Source: Halioxenophilus aromaticivorans | GTDB taxonomy: Bacteria; Pseudomonadota; Gammaproteobacteria; Pseudomonadales; Cellvibrionaceae | Length of the DNA stretch: 64,000 bases | Direction of reading: 5' to 3' | Assembly (NCBI RefSeq): GCF_042850945.1 | Contig: NZ_AP031496.1 | Location: 4,774,001 to 4,838,000, forward strand | Part shown: piece by piece, positions 26,948-34,864 of the stretch | Position numbering within the stretch: the first letter of the stretch is position 1 | How the letters are laid out: every line of letters starts with the position of its first letter | Notes under the pieces: model-generated | Told to the model about the DNA's origin: nothing | Databases searched by the model: none | Seen by the model: only the letters and a program-made list of their open reading frames with translations | Made by a program: the position numbers and the translations under genes

Positions 26948-27748
26948 ATGACCAATACCAACGATCCAGTCACCGTTACTCAACAGGGTGGCATAGCCCA
27001 GGTACAATTGAACCGGCCAGATAAAAAAAACGCCTTGGACATCGCCACCTTTGAAGCGCTCATCCAGGCCCAAATCGACCTATCCAATAATCCGAATATT
27101 AGAGCGGTGGTATTGCACGGAGCCGGAGACGCCTTCTGCGCTGGGCTGGATATTTCTGTACTGACCGAAAGCGATGCCATCGCCAATTTAACTGAACGCA
27201 CACACGGCATGTGCAATCTGTTTCAGCAAGCCGCCATGGGCTGGCATCAACTGCCGGTGCCTGTGATTGCCGCCGTGCACGGCCACTGCCTGGGTGGCGG
27301 ATTACAGATTGCATTGGGCGCTGATGTACGCATCGCTGCTCCTGATGCGCAATTCAGTGTTATGGAAATCCACTGGGGGCTGGTGCCGGACATGGGGCTG
27401 ACCGCACTGGCGCCCGGCTTGATTGCACGGGATCATCTCTGCGAGCTGGTACTAACGGGAGACAAAATCAACGGTTTGACGGCTGCGGAGATGGGGCTAA
27501 TCACTCGCGTAGCGGGAGACCCCTTAAAAGAAAGTTTGGCTCTGGCCGGCAAAATTGCTCAAAAGTCACCTCACGCTGTCGTCGCCGCAAAGCGGTTACT
27601 GTCACCGGGTACCCACAGTGTGGCCCAGAAACTGCAATCGGAATCGGATGCGATGCAAGCTTTAATGGCTGGCGAGAACCAACGTGAGGCCGTCAATGCC
27701 CGCTTGCAAAAACGCGCGCCCAAATTTAAAGATCGAACGGTAGAATAG
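26948..27748 (+). CDS. Crotonase / enoyl-CoA hydratase family protein
   Basis: A 266-residue crotonase-fold enzyme. The acyl-CoA oxyanion-hole segments are AFCAGLDISVL and HGHCLGGGLQIALGADVRIA, followed by FSVMEIHWGLVPDMG. The first catalytic glutamate position of true enoyl-CoA hydratases cannot be assigned with certainty, so isomerase, hydratase or another crotonase reaction are all possible. It stands alone with no fatty-acid oxidation genes beside it. Confidence 0.85.
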   Translation: MTNTNDPVTVTQQGGIAQVQLNRPDKKNALDIATFEALIQAQIDLSNNPNIRAVVLHGAGDAFCAGLDISVLTESDAIANLTERTHGMCNLFQQAAMGWHQLPVPVIAAVHGHCLGGGLQIALGADVRIAAPDAQFSVMEIHWGLVPDMGLTALAPGLIARDHLCELVLTGDKINGLTAAEMGLITRVAGDPLKESLALAGKIAQKSPHAVVAAKRLLSPGTHSVAQKLQSESDAMQALMAGENQREAVNARLQKRAPKFKDRTVE

Positions 27749-27947
27749 CCCTAACGCATCCATAGAACCGATTACGGTTAGCCGATAAAGATCGTCGCAA
27801 CGGTGGCCCTACTCGCTTAGTGTATCGGCCTGTTTTCAAACTGACTATATCTTGCGACAAAGCATCGACAGTCATCCAGTCAACGAATGAAATAATCCCT
27901 CGATTGAACTGGAAGCTGGCTTACGCAAAAAACCAAGTAAAGCTCGG

Positions 27948-28742
27948 TTAAATAGAGAAGTCTTTACTGTTCAGTGCAGCGCTAAGCGCCGTTCGATTCT
28001 TCACACCAAATTTCTTGTAGATTCTTTTCAAATGATTTTCGACAGTGTATTCAGACAGTGACAAATTTGACGAAATCTCTTTATTACTTAACCCTTTTAG
28101 CACTTCACACACCACCTGCGCCTCACGCGCACTGAGCGCTGAGCTGCTTTTTCTCAAATTTTCAGCCAGATCGTTCTCGCTTACGCCAGACATACACGTT
28201 GTTAACGAAGTATCGACAATAAAATCCCGCGCATCCAGTAACCACTCTTCTACAGCCGGCATCGCTCTGTCAACTCGCAGATTTTTCATGGAAGTGGTGC
28301 TTTGAAAACCAACCACTAAATGTTTAGTACGCGACAATGAAAGCGACATACTGCAGGTTTGATGGTACCCGTAGCGCGATAAGCCGTTCCAATAGTTTGA
28401 ATCACTAGGATTGTGACTTGAGCCGACAGCCTGAGCATTAGGATTATCTCGAGCCCGATAACAAAATGGCGTAAAGAACTCTTTGCTACGCTTCAAGGTC
28501 GGCACTGACCATTTATCGGCCTGTTCTGTTCTACCGCGAGGTAAAGACAAATCGTGCTGAAACAGCTTCGATTGATACAATTGGATCGCACCTTGTGGCG
28601 TCTGCCAATCGAAAATAAAGTAAACCGATGATTGAGAATTAGGGGCATTGCTGTAAAGAAATAAACTAATACCATCAGCATCCGAACGTCGTAAGACGTT
28701 TCGGGAATGACCTTGATTCATGATTTCAAACGAGTAGTTCAT
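27948..28742 (-). CDS. LuxR-type transcriptional regulator of the receptor/kinase cluster
   Basis: A 264-residue regulator with a strong GGAGG-type site ahead of ATG 28742. The C-terminus (about 198-262) is a LuxR/GerE helix-turn-helix: LSAREAQVVCEVLKGLSNKE, then LSEYTVENHLKRIYKKFGV. The N-terminal 190 residues match no sensor domain I recognise, neither autoinducer-binding nor receiver. It diverges from the TonB-dependent receptor operon with 378 bases between starts, the usual arrangement for a local regulator. Direct control of that operon is inferred. Confidence 0.85.
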   Translation of the reverse strand: MNYSFEIMNQGHSRNVLRRSDADGISLFLYSNAPNSQSSVYFIFDWQTPQGAIQLYQSKLFQHDLSLPRGRTEQADKWSVPTLKRSKEFFTPFCYRARDNPNAQAVGSSHNPSDSNYWNGLSRYGYHQTCSMSLSLSRTKHLVVGFQSTTSMKNLRVDRAMPAVEEWLLDARDFIVDTSLTTCMSGVSENDLAENLRKSSSALSAREAQVVCEVLKGLSNKEISSNLSLSEYTVENHLKRIYKKFGVKNRTALSAALNSKDFSI

Positions 28743-29120
28743 GACCTAACCCTCCAGACGGCTGCTTGTGAACAACCTTTATTTTTTATAGATAATACCT
28801 GGCCACGCTTGAAGCGCTGTCACCGTACCTGCGAGCAACCCCACCACACCTTAAAGCAGCTATCAACAGGCCAAATCTTCCCTCACCTTACGCTATGGTC
28901 ACCGGTTAGCGCGAAAAGATAAATGACGGAAATCAGTCAATGCGCCCACCGAACGCACTAATTAGGATATCACTCATTGAAACCACCTTTTATGCGCTAT
29001 CTAAATAACAATTATTTTTTTATTACCAATTAACACTATACAGACAGCTACCCGGCGCTTGAGTACCCATTACAAAAGGGCTGTGAGCTCGACATAACAA
29101 CAATAAGGAAGACAATACCG
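28743..29120. other. 378-base divergent control region, LuxR gene / TonB receptor
   Basis: No gene is visible. The part next to the receptor (about 28985-29045) is strongly AT-rich, with ATTATTTTTTTATTACCAAT, and probably holds its promoter. AAGGAAG at 29105 is the receptor's ribosome site. I see no clear palindromic operator. Confidence 0.5.
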
Positions 29121-31556
29121 ATGACATTACCTAAACCGTTGGCATTACTGGCCGTCGCAGTTGGATCAATAACCGTCGCCGCAACCCCCCGAATCTCCGC
29201 CGCGGAACTGGCTTTAGAAGAGATCATCGTGACAGCCAACAAACGGGCCGAAAGCGCCAATGACGTTGGCCTATCAGTAACAGCCTTAGACGGCAATATG
29301 TTAGCCGATCAAAAGCTCACCAGCCTTGAAGACATTTCCACCTCGGTACCGGGGTTAGTCTATTCTTCAAGCACAGCCAACACACCGATATTCACTCTCA
29401 GAGGGATTGGTTTTAACGAACAATCGTTGGGAGCCTACCCCGCTACGAGCCTTTACATCGACGAAGCGCCTCTGCCTTTCCCAGTATTAGCCAGCCATAC
29501 CGCATACGATCTGGAACGCGTTGAGGTGTTAAAAGGCCCACAAGGCATTTTATTCGGACAAAACTCCACCGGCGGAGCAATTAACTTTATTTCTGCCAAA
29601 CCGGGGGACGAGTTTGAAGCCGGCGGAGACGTCTCCTACGGTAACTATAGCCGTGCGGAGCTGAACGGTTATATTAGCGGACCATTGACGCAATCACTGT
29701 CCGCCCGGTTTTCCTTCACTGGATTGAATTCAGATGGGTGGCAGCGCAGTAATACCCGTAATGACAGCAACGGCGCCCAAGACTACCTTGCCGGTAGAAT
29801 AATTCTCAACTATGAACCCACCGATAACGCAGCTTACCTGCTCAATATCAATGGCTGGCAAGATGATAGCGAACCGCAAGCGCAACAATTTTCTGCCTAC
29901 AACCCCGCGATACGTACGGATGCGGTTACCGGTTTACCACCCGGTCCATTAGCGGTAGCGAATCAACAAGCGTTTTCACCAGAGGACCCTCGAGCCGCTG
30001 ACTGGAGTGCCGAAAAATCCCCGTCTAGTGAACGCGAATTCTATCAGATCGTTGGTCGTGGCGATTGGTTTTTAACACCGTCTTTAACGTTAACGGCACT
30101 GAGTACCTACGTCGATTTCGAGCAAGAACAATCCACAGATGGAGATGGCTTACCATTAGAATTATTTGATTTATCCCCCAGTGACGGAGCGATAGATAGC
30201 TGGATTTCTGAAATTCGATTAAGTGGTTCGACAGACAATACCCAGTGGATTATTGGTGCCAATTACGAACACAGTAACACTCACGAAGACCAGATACTGA
30301 ATTACGTCGATTCCACCAATTACACCGCACAAAACGCTTTTATTAATTCCAGCGGCATATCATTGGATCAGGAAATCGACACCTATGCAGTCTTTGGTAA
30401 TATCGACTTTGACATAACCGATCAAATCACCCTAAAAGCCGGGACACGCTACACAGATTCCAACATCGAGGTGAACAGCTGTAATTTCTCTGCCACTAAC
30501 AGGGCGGGCAGTATAGATGCCGGCGACGGCTCTAACGTGGCCACGCTATTCAATGTTTTGGGCGGGCTATTTGGCACGGTCAATTTCAACCCGATAACCG
30601 TTGGTGATTGCTATACGTTAAATAACAACCAAGTACCCGGCGACCCCTATGTTAACCAACTCGATGAAGACAATACATCCTGGCGAATCGGCGCGGATTA
30701 TAGAATTACAGATGATCACCTACTGTACTTAAACGTTTCTCAAGGTTATAAATCAGGCAGTTTTCCAACTCTGGCTGCGGCCAATTTTTTTCAGCTCGAC
30801 CCGGTTACACAGGAGTCTGTAAAAGCATACGAACTCGGCGTTAAGTCTTCCCTTCTCAACCAATCGCTGCAACTGAATACAGCCGCGTTTTACTACGATT
30901 ACGAAGACAAACAACTGCGCACAAAAGTACTGGACCCGGTATTTGGCTTCCTGGATGTATTAGAAAATGTACCTAAAAGTAAAGTCTATGGCATCGAATC
31001 TGAAATAACCGCTCAAGTAACGCAGGGGCTTCGCATTACCGCGGCGATTACGTGGCTGGAATCTGAAGTAAAACAATACCAGGGAGCCAGTTTTACCAGC
31101 CAAGCGGTCGTGGACAATGGCCAACTTGTTTTAGCCGGTGGCGAGGAAAATTTTTCAGGCGACCCGATTCCATTCACCCCAGATCTAACGTACATGCTGG
31201 ACGCTCAATACAGCCACTATTTAAACGGCGGAGGTGAATTATTTGCCGGCGTCAATATGAACGGCCAGTCTTCATCGGAAGCGTCTTTTGGTGCAGGTCG
31301 TTTACGCTATTCCGACGAACAGCTCGCCACTGGCGCCAGATCTATCGACCCATACTTTAACGAAATGGATGGCTACACCACCTGGAATACTCGACTTGGT
31401 TATATCAGTACAGACGAAAGGTTTCGGATTACGCTTTGGGGAAAAAACATATTTGATGAACATTATGTGACTAATGTTATTTCCTCATCCGATTCAACCG
31501 CCCGATTCGCGGGCGCAACTCGAACCTATGGCATAACGTTTGGCTTTAACCTTTAA
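29121..31556 (+). CDS. TonB-dependent outer-membrane receptor
   Basis: An 811-residue receptor with a signal peptide (about 1-29). The TonB box EEIIVTANKR is near residue 32 and the plug domain contains VEVLKGPQGILFGQNSTGGAIN. A long beta-barrel ends in TRTYGITFGFNL. Such receptors import large or scarce ligands using TonB energy. No siderophore genes are nearby. The downstream partners are an AttH-like protein and a small-molecule kinase, which points to an organic, perhaps hydrophobic, substrate (inference). It is the first gene of a probable four-gene operon. Confidence 0.92.
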   Translation: MTLPKPLALLAVAVGSITVAATPRISAAELALEEIIVTANKRAESANDVGLSVTALDGNMLADQKLTSLEDISTSVPGLVYSSSTANTPIFTLRGIGFNEQSLGAYPATSLYIDEAPLPFPVLASHTAYDLERVEVLKGPQGILFGQNSTGGAINFISAKPGDEFEAGGDVSYGNYSRAELNGYISGPLTQSLSARFSFTGLNSDGWQRSNTRNDSNGAQDYLAGRIILNYEPTDNAAYLLNINGWQDDSEPQAQQFSAYNPAIRTDAVTGLPPGPLAVANQQAFSPEDPRAADWSAEKSPSSEREFYQIVGRGDWFLTPSLTLTALSTYVDFEQEQSTDGDGLPLELFDLSPSDGAIDSWISEIRLSGSTDNTQWIIGANYEHSNTHEDQILNYVDSTNYTAQNAFINSSGISLDQEIDTYAVFGNIDFDITDQITLKAGTRYTDSNIEVNSCNFSATNRAGSIDAGDGSNVATLFNVLGGLFGTVNFNPITVGDCYTLNNNQVPGDPYVNQLDEDNTSWRIGADYRITDDHLLYLNVSQGYKSGSFPTLAAANFFQLDPVTQESVKAYELGVKSSLLNQSLQLNTAAFYYDYEDKQLRTKVLDPVFGFLDVLENVPKSKVYGIESEITAQVTQGLRITAAITWLESEVKQYQGASFTSQAVVDNGQLVLAGGEENFSGDPIPFTPDLTYMLDAQYSHYLNGGGELFAGVNMNGQSSSEASFGAGRLRYSDEQLATGARSIDPYFNEMDGYTTWNTRLGYISTDERFRITLWGKNIFDEHYVTNVISSSDSTARFAGATRTYGITFGFNL

Positions 31557-31618
31557 GCGAAAAAATAGCGCAACGACGACAACTGATCTGAGCGAACACT
31601 ATCTTAGCAGAGAGAACC

Positions 31619-32551
31619 ATGACCGATCTGAGCACAGCGTATTTAACTGAACATATCGAGCGGTACATTCCAAACCCAAACATCTATAAATGGAATCAAA
31701 GCTACTATTTTAATTTTTACGATCGCAACACTAAAACCGGCGGTTTTTTCCGAATCGGTATTTTAGAGAACGTTGGCGAGGTTAATTGTTTTGCTATTTT
31801 TTTTCGCGATGGCAAACCTTTGTTTACGCGAATCAACATGAACCTCCCCTATACTACTCAACGCCTGGACCCGGGCATCACCGTAGCCGGCATAACCATG
31901 AAGGCCATACGCCCCCAACAGACTGCCTTGGTTTCGGTGAAAACGGATGATATCGACGCATCTCTTGAGTGGGACCTTTTGCACCCTATGGGCGATAGCA
32001 TTGCGCTTAGCAACGTTGGCAGTGACGATGCCATAGCCCGCGAACTGACCTACGTACACCCAGAAGGCTTTTGCACTGTCAAAGGCCATATCCGTTTGCG
32101 CACCGGTGAAGTTATCACAATAAACGACAAAGGCTTCCGGGACCTAAGCGTTGGCCCTAGAAACTGGAATGGCCTAATTCATTATCGGCTGGCGTGGCCG
32201 ATATTCGACAATGGCGTTGCCTGTGTCGCCGTGCACGGTATTACAACCGGTGGAGACAGCTATCAGAAAATTTTACACGACGGCAACCGCTGGCTTTGTC
32301 TAAAAAAGGTCGAAGAGGACATAACCTATGAAGATGACGAAATCGGATTTAAACATGTTCATTGGCGCGTGTGGGACGAGCTAGACCGGTTATGGGAATT
32401 TACCGGAAAGCCTATCTTTCGATGGCAATTCCCTTACGATTCTTTCATGTTTGTTGAGCAGATGATGGAATACACGTTAGCCGATGGCACCAAAGGTTAT
32501 GGCATGGGCGAGGGAGGATTCAGCTTCCCTTGGGCAGGCAATGGCAATTGA
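31619..32551 (+). CDS. AttH/DUF7064-like protein of unknown function
   Basis: A 310-residue protein without signal peptide or membrane segments, 62 bases after the receptor stop and behind AGAGAG. It is rich in beta-strand and aromatic residues. NWNGLIHYRLAWPIF, GFRDLSVGPRNW and EQMMEYTLADGTKGYG recall the AttH/CrtC lipocalin-like group and DUF7064-type proteins that occur beside APH-family kinases. I could not confirm the family without a profile search. A role in binding or modifying a hydrophobic ligand is inferred from context. Confidence 0.55.
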   Translation: MTDLSTAYLTEHIERYIPNPNIYKWNQSYYFNFYDRNTKTGGFFRIGILENVGEVNCFAIFFRDGKPLFTRINMNLPYTTQRLDPGITVAGITMKAIRPQQTALVSVKTDDIDASLEWDLLHPMGDSIALSNVGSDDAIARELTYVHPEGFCTVKGHIRLRTGEVITINDKGFRDLSVGPRNWNGLIHYRLAWPIFDNGVACVAVHGITTGGDSYQKILHDGNRWLCLKKVEEDITYEDDEIGFKHVHWRVWDELDRLWEFTGKPIFRWQFPYDSFMFVEQMMEYTLADGTKGYGMGEGGFSFPWAGNGN

Positions 32552-32659
32552 CAGGCACTGCATCCAACAGCGCCTAGCGAGATTAAACGCACTGCCGTGC
32601 ACCTAACCACGTAACGCTAACCCAAATCGCCCCATTTAATAATAGAAGGCCTTCACTAC

Positions 32660-33796
32660 ATGAACTCGTTTATTGAGCCACGTATTCACTATATATTAAA
32701 TCGTAAAGAGCAACGAAAAAAACTCGGGCCCTACCAACCCAAGTCCTCAGAAATGATCGAAAAGTCACTCCAAGCCCTACTTGAGGCTGAAGGTATCGCT
32801 AATCCGACCATCGAAAATGTTTCGCGCATGACAGGAGGCGCGTCAAAAGAACAATTTTCTTTTAACTTAAGCTGCAAAGACTGGACTGCGCCAAGGCCCT
32901 ATGTCCTGAGAATGGACCCCGCCGAAGGCATCGTCGAAACATGTCGATTACGTGAATACCAGTTAATGAAAGCGTTGCAAGGTACGGTACCGATCCCGCC
33001 AGTATTAGCTGTAGACGCCGAAGGCGATTACTTGGGCAATCCGGGGTCCATCGCAGGATTTGTGGAAGGCGTGACCAAACCAAGCAACCACAATTCAACC
33101 AGTGTTTCAGGGATTGGCTCTACCTACGGGGAATTCGCCAACGTATTGGCTCCCCAGTTTGTGGAGATACTAACAAAGATACACAATTGGCAAGACTGGA
33201 GTGATCACGATATCTCCGAATTCGTTATACCAAAGGCAAACAGTAGAGAAGCCGCGCTTTATCAAGTAGACCAGTGGTCTACCATATGGCGGACGGATAT
33301 GGAAGAACCGGTGCCATTGATTACGCTTACTGAACATTGGTTAAGAGAGAACGCTCCGATCTGTAAAGAACCGTGCCTAGTACATTGCGACTACCGCGTC
33401 GGGAATTTTATGTTTTCGGAAGCCAACGGTGAAATAACCACGGTACTGGATTGGGAACTGGCGCATTTTGGCGACTTTCATGAGGACATCGCCTGGATCG
33501 TGCAGAAGCTATTTGGATGTGTAGATGAAGCGGGTAACTTTCTAGTGTGCGGCTTAATGACTCGAGAAGATTTTTTAGCTCAATATCAAGCGCTTTCTGG
33601 TCGAACGATTGATTCCACTACGTTACATTATTACGAAGTACTCAATGCTTGGAAATGCGCCGTGATGGATTTAAGTAGTGCCATTGGTGCCGGTCGGCGC
33701 AGTAATAGCCATCAAGATCTTTTGATCACTTGGCTTGGATCGGCCGGCGCTGTTTTTTTAGACCAAATCGAAAAGCTTTTGCTAAAGGTAAGTTAA
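32660..33796 (+). CDS. APH-fold small-molecule kinase (phosphotransferase family)
   Basis: A 378-residue kinase-like protein of the aminoglycoside phosphotransferase superfamily, closest in style to the ACAD10/11-type kinase domain. The Brenner loop VHCDYRVGNFMF has catalytic Asp244 and Asn249, and VLDWELAHFGDFHEDIAW gives the metal-binding Asp264. Relatives phosphorylate hydroxylated acyl compounds or amino sugars rather than antibiotics, so a resistance role is not implied. The gene sits 108 bases after the AttH-like gene and is nearly fused (1 base gap) to the next. Confidence 0.85.
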   Translation: MNSFIEPRIHYILNRKEQRKKLGPYQPKSSEMIEKSLQALLEAEGIANPTIENVSRMTGGASKEQFSFNLSCKDWTAPRPYVLRMDPAEGIVETCRLREYQLMKALQGTVPIPPVLAVDAEGDYLGNPGSIAGFVEGVTKPSNHNSTSVSGIGSTYGEFANVLAPQFVEILTKIHNWQDWSDHDISEFVIPKANSREAALYQVDQWSTIWRTDMEEPVPLITLTEHWLRENAPICKEPCLVHCDYRVGNFMFSEANGEITTVLDWELAHFGDFHEDIAWIVQKLFGCVDEAGNFLVCGLMTREDFLAQYQALSGRTIDSTTLHYYEVLNAWKCAVMDLSSAIGAGRRSNSHQDLLITWLGSAGAVFLDQIEKLLLKVS

Positions 33797-33797
33797 C

Positions 33798-34346
33798 ATG
33801 TTGCCCTGTATCTCAATCCGGCTAAATAATTTAATTAAAGCAATGGAAACGGTGGTTGCCCCAGCACTGGATCAGAATCAAGTATTTGCCCTGGAGCAAT
33901 CCACTCTGATCGTCGCCCACCTAAAAATGTTATCCAACCAATGGGATGCTGCCTATTGTTTTGAGCTTGGCTCCCTCGACAACATGGTAAATTTAGCTAT
34001 ACACCTTACCCATTTAACACCGCACACCGAAGCGAGCCAAGCGGCTTTATTAGCATTGTCTGCCACACTGAAAAACCCTCCAAGCGAACCACCACCCACC
34101 GTTTCCGCCGTAACGCAGCGACTTAGAGAGATAGGGCTAAAGGTGGATAACTTTATTGATCAAGTCATGCAGACAGAATCGAGCACCGTTAAGTCTCAGT
34201 TAACGGGCATTGTTCTCGACTACAATCAATGCCAATCTGCGCGTGAAAGAGTATGGTTTAAAGACAACCATTTAGACTCTGGCATTTCTGATTTATCCAC
34301 ATTTGAGGAAATGCTGTATGGTAACCATTATCGTTTTAAGCCATGA
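33798..34346 (+). CDS. Unrecognised 182-residue protein paired with the APH-fold kinase
   Basis: This starts one base after the kinase stop, so it is almost surely translationally coupled. It is a helical, soluble-looking protein with no signal peptide. Features include LNNLIKAMETVVAPALDQNQ, a Pro-rich hinge NPPSEPPPT in the middle and a conserved-looking charged C-terminal part. I recognise no domain. Tight coupling suggests a partner or accessory subunit of the kinase. Confidence 0.7.
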   Translation: MLPCISIRLNNLIKAMETVVAPALDQNQVFALEQSTLIVAHLKMLSNQWDAAYCFELGSLDNMVNLAIHLTHLTPHTEASQAALLALSATLKNPPSEPPPTVSAVTQRLREIGLKVDNFIDQVMQTESSTVKSQLTGIVLDYNQCQSARERVWFKDNHLDSGISDLSTFEEMLYGNHYRFKP

Positions 34347-34729
34347 CCGGCTGCGTGTATCAACACCGTTGAAAGGGTAGAGTACCCAAAGCTCATGTAG
34401 ACCAAACCCAAAGGCAGCACGATCTGATCGAGCCAAGTAATACGGGTAAGGCGCACACCGAAGAACGGGCTTTAGATTTCAGTGGGTTTAACCGAGCTTA
34501 TTGCCCAAAAAGCCCAAATAGAAAGCCTAAAAAGGGACTTTTGGTTTTGTCTGCTTGGTAGCAATCAATTTGCGGACGTAAATTCGATCAATCAGACCAA
34601 GCTTTTGCCTAATGGGCAACTACGCCCACCAGAACTTTACAACGGCTGCTTGCATCGTAATTCAATTAAGCTCGCCTAGTCCATCTGCGCAGGGTGCCAC
34701 ACCCTTCTGTTTTGTCGGTGCACTCAAGA

Positions 34730-34742
34730 GGGGGGGGGGGGG
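34730..34742. repeat. G13 homopolymer tract
   Basis: Thirteen consecutive G residues at 34730-34742 in non-coding DNA, 22 bases beyond the terminator of the reverse-strand gene. Such runs are unstable by slippage and also error-prone in sequencing, so the exact length is uncertain. Confidence 0.8.
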
Positions 34743-34763
34743 CAATACAGACAATCCCAACCC

Positions 34764-34802
34764 TTAAAAAACAACAAACCCCGGTTCATCGCCAGGGTTT
34801 GT
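34764..34802 (-). terminator. Rho-independent terminator of the multidomain cytochrome gene
   Basis: On the reverse strand AACAAACCC pairs with GGGTTTGTT around the loop TGGCGATGAACCG, followed by GTTTTTTAAGGG. It lies about 65 bases past the stop at 34865. Confidence 0.8.
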
Positions 34803-34864
34803 TCACACCTCAAAATATCGAAAGGCTCATCACTGTTCTGCGCGGCCCCTAGCAAAGCTTGCTG

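Noticed and set aside
32660..33796. Aminoglycoside resistance gene
   Set aside because: Only the general APH fold is shared. The length, the style of the sequence and the neighbours fit metabolic kinases of the ACAD10/11 type.
34482..34679. 65-codon plus-strand frame past the receptor/kinase cluster
   Set aside because: No Shine-Dalgarno and no family resemblance; a decayed gene fragment cannot be excluded.
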